Assembly: GCA_038046785.1 (NCBI GenBank)
Contig: JBBSVM010000005.1
Span: forward strand, 124,001 to 188,000
DNA length: 64,000 bases
Origin: JAHFTW01 sp038046785
Lineage (GTDB): Archaea > Thermoplasmatota > E2 > JACPAO01 > JAHFTW01
Direction: 5' to 3'
A program made the translations under genes and the position numbers. Shown piece after piece: positions 25,151 through 33,300 of the stretch (position 1 is its first letter; each line of letters begins with the position of its first letter). Under the pieces are notes generated by a model. The model had not been told where the DNA came from and did no database searches. It worked only from the letters and a program-made list of their open reading frames with translations.

Positions 25151-26277
25151 CGCCGCCCGCGAAACCGAAACGCAGCGCCGACAAGGGCGAGCGCGAGCAG
25201 CAGGCGCTTGGCAATCTGCGCGCCATTGCGACGCAAGTCTACAACCACCTGTCCAAGGCGGTCATTCCGGAAGTGCAGCTCCCGAGCCGCAACAAGTCCA
25301 ACATCGTCTTCGACGAGAAGCACCGCGTCTGGAAATACGGCGCCGAGCTGACGACGCGCAGCGCCAAGTCCGTCGATGGCGCCTACATGCTGCTGCGCAC
25401 CATGTACCTGAGCGATTTCATCAAGGAGATGATCGACCAGAACAAGTCCAGCACGCTTCGTGAGATGTACTACATCTCGGAAGGCTGGGACCTCGCCAAA
25501 TTCCACAGCCAGGACGAGTCCGACCTGCTTGGCGAAGACCTCGAGGTCATGACGACGTCGCTGCGCGAGGACTTCAAGCTGCGGCCCGAGGAGAACGGCG
25601 CCGCCATTGTTGGGGACCTCAAAGTGGTCGAGACCATCCGCAACAACCAGAAGCGCACCCTGCACTGCCAGGACGATGTCGGCGAGACCGGCTACCACAT
25701 TCCCTACAACGTCGAGCCGGACCGTCTCCAGTTCAAGGATGTCAAGGCGGACTTCGTCGTCGCCATCGAAACCGGCGGCATGTTCGCGCGTCTCGTCGAG
25801 AACGAGTTCGACACCAAGAACAACTGCGCGCTTGTCCACCTCAAGGGGCAGCCGGCGCGCTGCACCCGTCGTCTCATCAAGCGGCTCAACGAGGAGCACG
25901 ACCTGCCCGTCGTCGTCTTCACCGACGGCGACCCGTGGTCGTTCCGCATTTTCGCGAGTGTGGCCTACGGCGCCATCAAGACGGCGCACATCTCGGAATA
26001 CCTCGCAACACCCACGGCGCAGTACCTCGGCATCACCCCCTCGGACATCGTCAACTACGACCTGCCCACCGACAAGCTCAGCGAGCAGGACGTCGATGCG
26101 CTCAAGGCAGAATTGGTGGACCCGCGCTTCGACGACGACTGGTGGAAGGGAGAGATCAACCTGCAGCTCGAACTCAACAAGAAGTCCGAACAGCAGGCTC
26201 TGGCCAAGTACGGCTTGAACTTCGTGACGGACACGTACTTGCCGGAGAAACTCCAGGCGATGGGGATTCTCAAGTAG
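25147..26277 (+). CDS. top6A: DNA topoisomerase VI subunit A
   Basis: Spo11-related DNA-cleaving subunit, 376 aa. The catalytic tyrosine lies in REMYYISEGW (Tyr108 or Tyr109) within the winged-helix domain. The Toprim fold shows VAIETGGMFARL and the acidic pair FTDGDPWSF that binds magnesium. It starts inside the end of top6B (ATGA overlap), so the A2B2 complex is made from one message. A perfect 20-bp inverted repeat of the CGCAGAT family lies 40 bp after its stop. Confidence 0.96.
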   Translation: MTPPAKPKRSADKGEREQQALGNLRAIATQVYNHLSKAVIPEVQLPSRNKSNIVFDEKHRVWKYGAELTTRSAKSVDGAYMLLRTMYLSDFIKEMIDQNKSSTLREMYYISEGWDLAKFHSQDESDLLGEDLEVMTTSLREDFKLRPEENGAAIVGDLKVVETIRNNQKRTLHCQDDVGETGYHIPYNVEPDRLQFKDVKADFVVAIETGGMFARLVENEFDTKNNCALVHLKGQPARCTRRLIKRLNEEHDLPVVVFTDGDPWSFRIFASVAYGAIKTAHISEYLATPTAQYLGITPSDIVNYDLPTDKLSEQDVDALKAELVDPRFDDDWWKGEINLQLELNKKSEQQALAKYGLNFVTDTYLPEKLQAMGILK

Positions 26278-26318
26278 AGAAGAGTTCGCAAGAACCCGGC
26301 CATTGTTTCGCACCCCAC

Positions 26319-26381
26319 GGTCGCAGATTTCTCAGATTCGCCCCCGGATTAGAATCTGCGCAATCTGAGAAATCTGCGACC
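26319..26381. repeat. CGCAGAT palindromic element A
   Basis: Perfect 20-bp inverted repeat (26319-26338 and 26362-26381) with a 23-nt loop, built from CGCAGAT and CTCAGAT units. It lies between the convergent ends of top6A and a zinc-ribbon membrane protein, where it could act as a bidirectional terminator. One of six related elements in the window. Confidence 0.8.
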
Positions 26382-26400
26382 CCGGTTTGGCGTCGGTGCG

Positions 26401-26718
26401 TCAAGCTTGAACTACGTCGGCGTGCGGCGTCGTCCCGCACACCGGGCAGAAGCGGGTTCCGCCCTCCTGCGAGGGGCGCCACTGGGTGCCGCAGGAGCCG
26501 CAGGCGCGCAGCTGGTTCTCCGGTTTGGTGAAGGGGCGCCAGCCGTTGGCGAAGGGCCACGCGATGGTGACCAGGACAAGGATGGCGGCCGGGGCGTAGT
26601 GCATCGGCTCCATCGCGTGCGTGGCGGTGGCGACCATGTAGATGGTGAGGCCGACGGCGAGCACCGTGAGCCCGAGGAGGGAGAAGAGCACTTGGCGGGG
26701 GGTGAGGGTCAGTCCCAT
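26401..26718 (-). CDS. Zinc-ribbon membrane protein
   Basis: A 105-aa protein with two N-terminal membrane helices (about 10-30 and 42-57) and a C-terminal zinc ribbon with CGSCGTQW and, 20 residues on, CPVCGTT. No specific function is known for this architecture. The adjacent upstream gene on the same strand encodes a protein with the same layout, so the pair may be diverged duplicates. Confidence 0.65.
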   Translation of the reverse strand: MGLTLTPRQVLFSLLGLTVLAVGLTIYMVATATHAMEPMHYAPAAILVLVTIAWPFANGWRPFTKPENQLRACGSCGTQWRPSQEGGTRFCPVCGTTPHADVVQA

Positions 26719-26771
26719 GGCAATCCCTCAAGGTCGGCCGGAGAGATATGCCCGTTGTGGTGGGGGACCGG

Positions 26772-27068
26772 TCAGGCATGTCGGGGGACGGCGCGCGGGA
26801 ACGAGCCGCAGTGGATGCAGAACGGGATGCCCAGCATGGCGGTGGCGCCGCACTGGTGGCAGAGACGCACTTGGCGAACGCCGTGCGCGCCGACGCGCAG
26901 ACCGCTGACAAAGGGGAGCGCGACGAGGGCAACGGTGAACGTCAGCGCCGCCGAGAGCGAGAGGAGGTCCACGTGGTGCCACCACAACTCCACTGCGACA
27001 AGGGACCAGGCAACCAGAGCGAACAGGGCGAGCCAGAGGGCGGACGCTTTCAGAGACATCTGCTTCAT
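26772..27068 (-). CDS. Zinc-ribbon membrane protein, paralog-like
   Basis: A 98-aa protein with two helices (about 8-28 and 38-56) and a C-terminal zinc ribbon formed by LCHQCG and FCIHCG. It has the same order and size as the neighbouring gene at 26401. The ATG at 27068 lies 27 nt from the centre of a clear TATA box (GTTAAATATC on the minus strand), consistent with a leaderless message. Confidence 0.65.
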   Translation of the reverse strand: MKQMSLKASALWLALFALVAWSLVAVELWWHHVDLLSLSAALTFTVALVALPFVSGLRVGAHGVRQVRLCHQCGATAMLGIPFCIHCGSFPRAVPRHA

Positions 27069-27090
27069 GAACCTCTTCGTCCGCGCTCCA

Positions 27091-27100
27091 GATATTTAAC
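27091..27100 (-). promoter_or_regulatory. TATA box of the zinc-ribbon pair
   Basis: GTTAAATATC on the minus strand, centred 27 nt before the ATG at 27068. It is one of the clearest TATA boxes in this GC-rich window. Confidence 0.6.
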
Positions 27101-27139
27101 CTGATTCGGGCAAGACTTGAAACACGGGCAAAAAACGAC

Positions 27140-28264
27140 TCACGGGCAGGAAACCGCGCGGCCCCAAGGGACAAGAGTGGTGAGGGTGCTCGGGTCGCCA
27201 GCGCCGGTGATGAGCGGCCAGCCGCGCACCAGGCCGACCACGCCGAATCCCACCAGGACCAGGGCGACGGCGAGCCCGAAGCCGGGGGCGTCCTCTGAGA
27301 GCCAGACCACGCCAGCGGCCAAGGCCAAGGCGGCCAGGACCATCCAGACGGCGGGCAACGGGGCAAGCAAGGCCAGGGCGAGGAGCCAGAGAACGCGGCT
27401 TGCCATCGGGTGGAGGGCATCGGGGAGGCGTAGTTGCAGTCGGCCGGGCAGCCGGGCGATGCGCACCTGCCGCCCCATGCCAAGCAGCGCCGCGCCCGCC
27501 ATCACCGCGAGCGCTGCGAGGCCGCCAAGCCAGAGGATGGGGTTGTGCACCAGGGCGACCGGGCCGTGCAGCGGCACCATGGCGAGGCTCAGCGCGGAGA
27601 GCATCGGGATGCAGGCGGGAAGGGTTGTCCCGAGCGCCACCATGGTTCCGGCGGCGATGCCTGGGACCAGGAGGCCCTGTGCGAGGGAGATTCCGAGATG
27701 GCGAGGTGCGGCGTAGATGTGGCCGCGCAAGAGCCCCATGGCCCCCAGCGGGATGCCCCAGAGAATGGATGCGGGTTGCGCCAGCGCCGCAAGGGCGAGG
27801 AGTCCGGCGCCGAGCCAGTGCAATCCGTCGCGGAGGGTGAGGAATGCGGCAAAGGCGCCGGTGAGGCTGGCGAGGGCGATGGCGTCAGGAAGAGCAAGGC
27901 GCCCAAGCCCAAGCGTTCCAGGGTCCAGGGCAAGCAAGACGCCGGCAAGGATGCCCGCCCCGTCGGAGTGCAGGAGGCGACGGCCGGCAAGCGCCGTGCA
28001 GACGGCGGTGGCGGCAATCGAGGCGGCGGAAACGATGCGGGCCCCTTCGAGGCCCAACCGGTCGGCAAGCCCGAGGGGCGCTGCCCCGGCGGCCGCCTCG
28101 CTCTCGGTTGGCGACGTTGGGTGCAGGCCGGCGCCAACCAGGACAAGGAAGAGGGCGCCCCCCACCAGGCTGAGAGCAATCCAGAACGAGACGGAGGGGG
28201 GCCCGGGCTGCACGCGCTCCTGCGCGATGGGCGACGTGGGATCTGGGCTCCGTTCCGGGTCCAC
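27140..28264 (-). CDS. Polytopic membrane protein, possible GT-C glycosyltransferase
   Basis: A 374-aa protein with roughly nine hydrophobic helices. After the first helix comes a short external loop with an acidic SPTESEAAAG, then RRLLHSDGAGILAGVLLALDPG and LPDAIALASLTGAFAAFLTL. That order resembles the N-terminal half of dolichol-phosphate-mannose-type GT-C transferases, but the catalytic acidic motif is not convincing. It could equally be an uncharacterised membrane protein. The 224-bp gap upstream, to tfb1, contains only the tfb1 promoter and leader. Confidence 0.45.
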   Translation of the reverse strand: MDPERSPDPTSPIAQERVQPGPPSVSFWIALSLVGGALFLVLVGAGLHPTSPTESEAAAGAAPLGLADRLGLEGARIVSAASIAATAVCTALAGRRLLHSDGAGILAGVLLALDPGTLGLGRLALPDAIALASLTGAFAAFLTLRDGLHWLGAGLLALAALAQPASILWGIPLGAMGLLRGHIYAAPRHLGISLAQGLLVPGIAAGTMVALGTTLPACIPMLSALSLAMVPLHGPVALVHNPILWLGGLAALAVMAGAALLGMGRQVRIARLPGRLQLRLPDALHPMASRVLWLLALALLAPLPAVWMVLAALALAAGVVWLSEDAPGFGLAVALVLVGFGVVGLVRGWPLITGAGDPSTLTTLVPWGRAVSCP

Positions 28265-28488
28265 CGCAAGACTCGACAGAAGGGCTCTCCTTGAACGTTC
28301 CTTTCCAAAAACATTGCCCTGCCAAGCGGCGTAGAACGGGACGCGCCTCCGGGGAAGGGGTCAAATGTCTCTCCTGGCCGCCTACATAAGGAACAAGCAA
28401 AATCACCGCAAGGCTTTTCTGTTTAACCATTTCACTCAAATCCAGCCGGGACAGGGTGGACCCCCTGCCACAGCCAGGACCGTTTTTC

Positions 28489-29442
28489 ATGGCCGACCTC
28501 GCAAAGCCGAAACGGAAGGAGCAGCAGAAGGTGGAGGAGATCACCAGCTGCCCGGAGTGCGGGTCGAGCCACATCCAGACCGACCACGGCCGTGGCGAGA
28601 TGGTGTGCGAGACCTGCGGCCTCATCCTGGACGACGCGTTCATTGATCAGGGTCCGGAGTGGCGCGCCTTCGATTCCGAGCAGCGCGAGAAACGCGCCCG
28701 CACCGGCGCCCCGATGACGATGATGATCCATGACAAGGGTCTCTCGACGATGATCGGGTGGAAGAACAAAGACTCCTACGGCAAGTCGATTCCGACGCGC
28801 AACCGCGCGCAGCTCTACCGTCTTCGGAAGTGGCAGCGTCGCATCCGTGTCAGCAATGCGACGGAGCGCAACCTCGCCTTCGCGTTGAGCGAGTTGGACC
28901 GCATGGCCAGCGGAATGGGTCTGCCCCGCAATGTGCGCGAGACCGCCGCCATGGTGTACCGCCGCGCGGTCACGAAGAACCTCATTCGGGGGCGCTCGAT
29001 TGAGGGCGTCGTCGCTGCTTCGCTCTACGCGGCGTGCCGGCAGTGCGATGTGCCTCGCACCCTCGACGAGATTGCTGACGCGTCCCGTGTTTCCCGCAAG
29101 GAAATCGGTCGCACGTACCGCTTCATCGCCCGCGAGCTGAAACTCAAACTGATGCCGACGGCACCGCAGAACTACATCCCCCGTTTCTGCAGCGAACTCA
29201 AGCTCAGCAGCGACGCGCAGCAGCGCACGATGGACATCCTGAAGCAGGCGGCCGACCGCGAGCTCACCTCGGGCCGCGGCCCCACCGGCATCGCCGCCGC
29301 CGCCATCTACATCGCGAGCATCCTGAGCGGTGAACGCCGCACCCAGCGCGAGGTCGCCGACGTGGCCGGCGTCACCGAAGTCACCATCCGCAACCGCTAC
29401 AAAGAACTGGCCGAGCGACTCGACATCGACATCGTGCTGTAA
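28489..29442 (+). CDS. tfb: Transcription initiation factor TFB, copy 1
   Basis: Archaeal homologue of TFIIB that binds TBP-DNA and recruits RNA polymerase, 317 aa. The N-terminal zinc ribbon has CPECG and CETCG, followed by the B-reader/linker (DQGPEWRAFDSEQREKRARTG), then two cyclin folds (SNATERNLAFALSELDRM; SDAQQRTMDILKQAADREL) and a recognition helix. A TTTAACC box near 28421-28427 implies a leader of about 40 nt. A second gene follows 47 bp downstream, identical over a 719-bp core. Confidence 0.96.
   Translation: MADLAKPKRKEQQKVEEITSCPECGSSHIQTDHGRGEMVCETCGLILDDAFIDQGPEWRAFDSEQREKRARTGAPMTMMIHDKGLSTMIGWKNKDSYGKSIPTRNRAQLYRLRKWQRRIRVSNATERNLAFALSELDRMASGMGLPRNVRETAAMVYRRAVTKNLIRGRSIEGVVAASLYAACRQCDVPRTLDEIADASRVSRKEIGRTYRFIARELKLKLMPTAPQNYIPRFCSELKLSSDAQQRTMDILKQAADRELTSGRGPTGIAAAAIYIASILSGERRTQREVADVAGVTEVTIRNRYKELAERLDIDIVL
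28645..29363 (+). repeat. 719-bp identical core, copy 1 (within tfb1)
   Basis: Every base from 28645 to 29363 matches 29643-30361. At both edges synonymous differences begin at once, including the first base on either side. The pattern suggests gene conversion between older tandem copies rather than a fresh whole-gene duplication. Confidence 0.9.
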
Positions 29443-29489
29443 TCCTCACCCCCAACTCAGAATTCCCGAACCACAAGGAGCCCACCGAC

Positions 29490-30440
29490 ATGAGCGCAAC
29501 CGTTGACAAGAAGAAGAAGGACCGCAAAGTCGAGGAGATCACCACCTGCCCGGAATGCGGTTCGGAGCACATCCAGACCGACCACGGCCGTGGCGAGATG
29601 GTGTGCGAGACCTGCGGTCTGGTTCTCGACGACGCCTTCATCGATCAGGGTCCGGAGTGGCGCGCCTTCGATTCCGAGCAGCGCGAGAAACGCGCCCGCA
29701 CCGGCGCCCCGATGACGATGATGATCCATGACAAGGGTCTCTCGACGATGATCGGGTGGAAGAACAAAGACTCCTACGGCAAGTCGATTCCGACGCGCAA
29801 CCGCGCGCAGCTCTACCGTCTTCGGAAGTGGCAGCGTCGCATCCGTGTCAGCAATGCGACGGAGCGCAACCTCGCCTTCGCGTTGAGCGAGTTGGACCGC
29901 ATGGCCAGCGGAATGGGTCTGCCCCGCAATGTGCGCGAGACCGCCGCCATGGTGTACCGCCGCGCGGTCACGAAGAACCTCATTCGGGGGCGCTCGATTG
30001 AGGGCGTCGTCGCTGCTTCGCTCTACGCGGCGTGCCGGCAGTGCGATGTGCCTCGCACCCTCGACGAGATTGCTGACGCGTCCCGTGTTTCCCGCAAGGA
30101 AATCGGTCGCACGTACCGCTTCATCGCCCGCGAGCTGAAACTCAAACTGATGCCGACGGCACCGCAGAACTACATCCCCCGTTTCTGCAGCGAACTCAAG
30201 CTCAGCAGCGACGCGCAGCAGCGCACGATGGACATCCTGAAGCAGGCGGCCGACCGCGAGCTCACCTCGGGCCGCGGCCCCACCGGCATCGCCGCCGCCG
30301 CCATCTACATCGCGAGCATCCTGAGCGGTGAACGCCGCACCCAGCGCGAGGTCGCCGACGTCGCAGGCGTGACTGAGGTCACCATCCGCAACCGGTACAA
30401 GGAACTGGCCGAGAGACTCGACATCGATATCGTTCTCTGA
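29490..30440 (+). CDS. tfb: Transcription initiation factor TFB, copy 2
   Basis: A 316-aa TFB with the same zinc ribbon, B-reader and cyclin folds as the preceding gene. The proteins differ in the first dozen residues (MSATVDKKKKDRK here) and at a few ribbon positions such as LVLDDAF against LILDDAF, and are identical from the linker to the end. Flanking codons differ synonymously, so the two genes had diverged before their cores became identical. It sits 47 bp after tfb1 and may be co-transcribed. Whether the two have different promoter preferences would depend on the N-termini. Confidence 0.96.
   Translation: MSATVDKKKKDRKVEEITTCPECGSEHIQTDHGRGEMVCETCGLVLDDAFIDQGPEWRAFDSEQREKRARTGAPMTMMIHDKGLSTMIGWKNKDSYGKSIPTRNRAQLYRLRKWQRRIRVSNATERNLAFALSELDRMASGMGLPRNVRETAAMVYRRAVTKNLIRGRSIEGVVAASLYAACRQCDVPRTLDEIADASRVSRKEIGRTYRFIARELKLKLMPTAPQNYIPRFCSELKLSSDAQQRTMDILKQAADRELTSGRGPTGIAAAAIYIASILSGERRTQREVADVAGVTEVTIRNRYKELAERLDIDIVL
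29643..30361 (+). repeat. 719-bp identical core, copy 2 (within tfb2)
   Basis: Exact partner of 28645-29363, offset by 998 bp in direct orientation. Confidence 0.9.
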
Positions 30441-30484
30441 ATCGGGAGTCCATTCCCAGATAGGGTTCAAACGGCGAGCGTGAG

Positions 30485-31492
30485 CTAGGCCGGCGCTTCG
30501 CCCACCTTGAACAGGGTGGCGGTGCGGACGTAGATGGCAAGCGCGTAGGTTCCGGTTGTCCCGGGGCCGCCAACGAGGTCGTGTCCCCACAGCTCGCCCA
30601 TTCCGTTCGGGAGCGAGCGCGACTCGCCTGCCACGCCGTGGAAGCTGACGTCGAGCGGGCAGGGCGCACCGGGGTCGCCCGCGCCACGGTCGTCGGTTCC
30701 GGCAAGGGAGCCGACGAATGGAGCGGGGGCGGTCCCGGCGCCCGCGAAGCCGGCCGTGCAGTGCAGCTCGACGTCGACGTAGACGTCGGTGGCGGTCAGA
30801 GGCACATTGTAGAAGCTGGTTCCGGCGCCGGGGATGGAGGCGAGGTCGCCGGTGTCTTCCACAATCGTGTCGAACTCCCAACGCACCAAATCGCCGGCGA
30901 ACGCCGTCCCTTTGCGCGCCAGGGTGATCTTGAACCCAGAGTTGCCCTGCGGGTCCTTGAAGTCCAGCTCCGAGAACCACTTCGTGCGGTTGTCGTAGAT
31001 GTAGCTCATGTAGGCGGTGCCGTTGTCGAAGCGCGCCGTCATCGCGAAGGTCTCCGGGCCGGTGCGCTTGGCGGTCACGTCGAGCGTCCCGCCGCCTTGG
31101 CCTTCGTCGATGGTGAGGCTCCAGGTTTTGTTGTCGCGCAGCGGCCAGTCGAAGAACTGCACTCGGGTCGAGCCCTGCGAGCCGGCGAGGTCCGAGATGC
31201 GGATGTCGCCCATCGTGCTGATGTCGCTGCGCGTGTTGAACCAGGCAAGCCCGCGTGCCGTGGTGTCAATGGTGTAGTCGGAGGCGCCGACGGCAGAAAC
31301 CACGTAGTCGAAGGAGCCGAACGGGCCGGTGAAATTCCAGGAATCTCCGAGTTCCCAGGTCGGTGCTGCAATGCCTGCATCGGTGGCGACAGGAGTGCCA
31401 TCCGGGCCGGTCGAACCGGACGCCTCTTCGGAGGAGCCGGCGCATCCAGACAGGGTCACGAACGCCACAACGAGAAGGGCGACACCGCGCAT
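30485..31492 (-). CDS. Secreted lipoprotein of unknown function
   Basis: A 335-aa protein with a lipoprotein signal (hydrophobic 3-14, lipobox LSGC, Cys17) and a Ser/Gly-rich spacer. The mature part is beta-rich, starting with APTWELGDSWNFTG, a pattern seen in many archaeal extracellular proteins. Two cysteines near the C-terminal half (LHCTAG, APCPLD) could form a disulfide. No enzymatic motif is visible. It is divergent from the THEP1-like gene. Confidence 0.65.
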   Translation of the reverse strand: MRGVALLVVAFVTLSGCAGSSEEASGSTGPDGTPVATDAGIAAPTWELGDSWNFTGPFGSFDYVVSAVGASDYTIDTTARGLAWFNTRSDISTMGDIRISDLAGSQGSTRVQFFDWPLRDNKTWSLTIDEGQGGGTLDVTAKRTGPETFAMTARFDNGTAYMSYIYDNRTKWFSELDFKDPQGNSGFKITLARKGTAFAGDLVRWEFDTIVEDTGDLASIPGAGTSFYNVPLTATDVYVDVELHCTAGFAGAGTAPAPFVGSLAGTDDRGAGDPGAPCPLDVSFHGVAGESRSLPNGMGELWGHDLVGGPGTTGTYALAIYVRTATLFKVGEAPA

Positions 31493-31566
31493 GCACAGAA
31501 GAGAGCATTCGACCTCATCGTCTTTGCGGCGCTTGCCTTGCCGTGCTCCCTCCTTGCCTCCCCTGA

Positions 31567-31626
31567 GGACCCCGCTCCATCCTGCTTTTGAACCAACGGC
31601 CCGTTGGGGGGTCCGTTCCAGGATGG
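31567..31626 (+). promoter_or_regulatory. Crossed inverted repeats upstream of THEP1-like gene
   Basis: Three complementary pairs are packed in 60 bp: GGACCCC (31567-31573) with GGGGTCC (31608-31614), CCATCCTG (31577-31584) with CAGGATGG (31619-31626), and CCAACGG (31593-31599) with CCGTTGG (31601-31607). The first two pairs cross, which as RNA would be a pseudoknot and as DNA could be overlapping operators around the AT-rich CTTTTGAAC. The ATG follows 18 bases later. Confidence 0.4.
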
Positions 31627-31644
31627 CCGCCCTTGTTTGAAACC

Positions 31645-32217
31645 ATGCCGAAGATTGGCATCACCGGGTTGCCCAACGTCGGCAAGACCGCCACGCTGGC
31701 GGCCATCTGCCGCAAGCTGGAGCGGGATGACTTCATCATCGGCGGCATGATCACACGCGCCTACCGCCCCGGCGACGGCTCCGCCCGCGTCGGTTTCTAC
31801 GTCGAGGATTGGCGCACCGGCGAGAAGGAAGTGTTCGCCTCCAAGGAGTTCAAGACGAAGTACAAGGCGGAGACCGACGACGGCGACTATTTCGTCGATC
31901 TCGACCCGCTTGAGCGCATCGGCGTCAAGGCCATCAGCGATTCCGTGCAGGACGAAGAGGTGGACATCATCATCATCGACGAGGTCGGCAAAATGGAGAT
32001 GCACTCCGAGAAGTTCAACGAGGTCGTGAAGGCGGCCCTCGACTGCCCGAAGCCCGTCATCATGACGCTGCACAAAAAGAGCCGCAACCCGCTCCTGCAG
32101 GACCTGCGCCGCCGCGACGATGTGCGCATCCTCGAGGTCACCGCCGTCAACAAGAACCTCCTGCCCTACAAGATTGAGAAGCTCCTGAAGGACCACCTCC
32201 AGACCAGCTATTACTGA
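31645..32217 (+). CDS. THEP1-like nucleoside triphosphatase
   Basis: Archaeal P-loop NTPase of 190 aa. Walker A is GLPNVGKTATL (residues 8-18), Walker B is VDIIIIDEVGKMEM, and the GGMITRAYRPGDG and VIMTLHKKSRNPLLQDL segments match the NTPase_1/THEP1 family, which hydrolyses nucleotides and whose physiological role is uncertain. A structured region with crossed inverted repeats precedes it. Small membrane-protein genes follow closely. Confidence 0.85.
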   Translation: MPKIGITGLPNVGKTATLAAICRKLERDDFIIGGMITRAYRPGDGSARVGFYVEDWRTGEKEVFASKEFKTKYKAETDDGDYFVDLDPLERIGVKAISDSVQDEEVDIIIIDEVGKMEMHSEKFNEVVKAALDCPKPVIMTLHKKSRNPLLQDLRRRDDVRILEVTAVNKNLLPYKIEKLLKDHLQTSYY

Positions 32218-32221
32218 GAGC

Positions 32222-32458
32222 ATGGGCGACTTCAGGCCGCATCGCAAGGACTGGCTCCAGCTCACCCTCCTGGTCGCAATCCTGGTCGGGGTTGTCTACA
32301 CCCTCGACCGCTTCGTCGGTCGCACCGTCGCCCTCGTGGTGGGCATCCCGTGCGGATTGATTCTCGCCGGCATCCTGCTCCTCTTCCTGGTGGCTGGCCC
32401 ACAGCCGCGCCCTTCCAAAGTGGAAGGGGCCAACGAGCGCCCAAAGGTGGGCCGATGA
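32222..32458 (+). CDS. Small two-helix membrane protein
   Basis: A 78-aa protein with two hydrophobic stretches (about 13-31 and 36-58) and charged ends. No family is recognised. It starts four bases after the THEP1-like stop and overlaps the next gene by ATGA, so it belongs to the same transcription unit. Confidence 0.55.
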   Translation: MGDFRPHRKDWLQLTLLVAILVGVVYTLDRFVGRTVALVVGIPCGLILAGILLLFLVAGPQPRPSKVEGANERPKVGR

Positions 32459-32781
32459 GAACCGGGACTGCCATCGTCCTGGCGCTCCTCATCGTCCTGG
32501 TCGTCGCCTACGGCGTCAAAGGCATCGGCTACTTCGTCCTCGGTGTCGTTGCCTTCGCCCTTGCCATCGTTCTGCTCGTTGCCGTCGGCATCTGGCTGCT
32601 GCGTCGCAAGATGAAGCGCCGGCTGCGCGCTTTCACCGAGGCGGTGGCTGCCCAGGAAGCGGCACGGGCCGCATCTGTTTCGCGCCGCCCCGCCGACGGC
32701 CGCGTCATCGACGTCGAGCCCACCGCCGTGCGCGACGCCTCGCCGCCCCGCCAGCCGGGGCCCCCCGGCCAAGGCCCATAA
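32455..32781 (+). CDS. Small two-helix membrane protein with basic tail
   Basis: A 108-aa protein with two adjacent helices (about 4-20 and 24-46) followed by LRRKMKRRLRAF and a disordered, Pro-rich C-terminus. No family is recognised. The ATG overlaps the stop of the preceding small membrane gene. Confidence 0.55.
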   Translation: MRTGTAIVLALLIVLVVAYGVKGIGYFVLGVVAFALAIVLLVAVGIWLLRRKMKRRLRAFTEAVAAQEAARAASVSRRPADGRVIDVEPTAVRDASPPRQPGPPGQGP

Positions 32782-32803
32782 GCTCGCGGGAGTTTGCCCC
32801 GGC

Positions 32804-33274
32804 GTGGCCGTGCTTGGCTTCGAAGGCTTAGGGCAGTCGTTGCTGACCCTTCTTCTCCTCGGCATCTGGGCCGGCGCGTGGGCCCTTGGTCCCCCGTTGG
32901 CCCTCCTCGCCATCGTCATGGGCGGGGCAGCCGGCAAGGGTGGCCTCATTTTCATGCAGGTCAGCCTGATCTTTGGCGCCATCCTGATTGCCAGCGTCGT
33001 GGGACTGTGGTACATGACCGAAGGCGAGTGGGGCGTTCGTGCCCTCTTCGCTCTGACGCCGGTCGGGCTCGCCTACTACACCAAACGGAAAGTCGACGAG
33101 GAAAACGAAGCCAAACGGCTCAAGGCGGAGGCGCTCTACGCGGCCGGCGTCCGCGAGCAGGAGCTGAAGCCGCCGCAGTCGTACAAGGAGGAGGCGTACA
33201 GCGCCTCCGCGGACGAGTTGACGAACCTCCTCCTCGATGCCGAGGCGCGTGACAAGGCGAAGGACCAGCAGTAG
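32804..33274 (+). CDS. Membrane protein with coiled cytosolic tail
   Basis: A 156-aa protein with about three helices (10-42, 50-70, 78-92) and a charged alpha-helical C-terminus (TKRKVDEENEAKRLKAEALY). No family is recognised. The GTG at 32804 lies about 26 nt after a CCCATAAGC box, supporting this start over the GTG two codons on. Confidence 0.5.
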   Translation: MAVLGFEGLGQSLLTLLLLGIWAGAWALGPPLALLAIVMGGAAGKGGLIFMQVSLIFGAILIASVVGLWYMTEGEWGVRALFALTPVGLAYYTKRKVDEENEAKRLKAEALYAAGVREQELKPPQSYKEEAYSASADELTNLLLDAEARDKAKDQQ

Positions 33275-33300
33275 TCCCGGTGCCGCCGAGGCCAATCCTG

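Noticed and set aside
28265..28488. Extra small gene in the 224-bp gap before tfb1
   Set aside because: The only open frame there overlaps the tfb1 start in another frame and has no protein-like features; the gap is better read as promoter and leader (TTTAACC box and a small hairpin).
28645..30361. The tfb pair as a mobile-element duplication
   Set aside because: There are no terminal inverted repeats, transposase or target-site duplications; the identity stops inside coding sequence on both sides, which fits gene conversion better.
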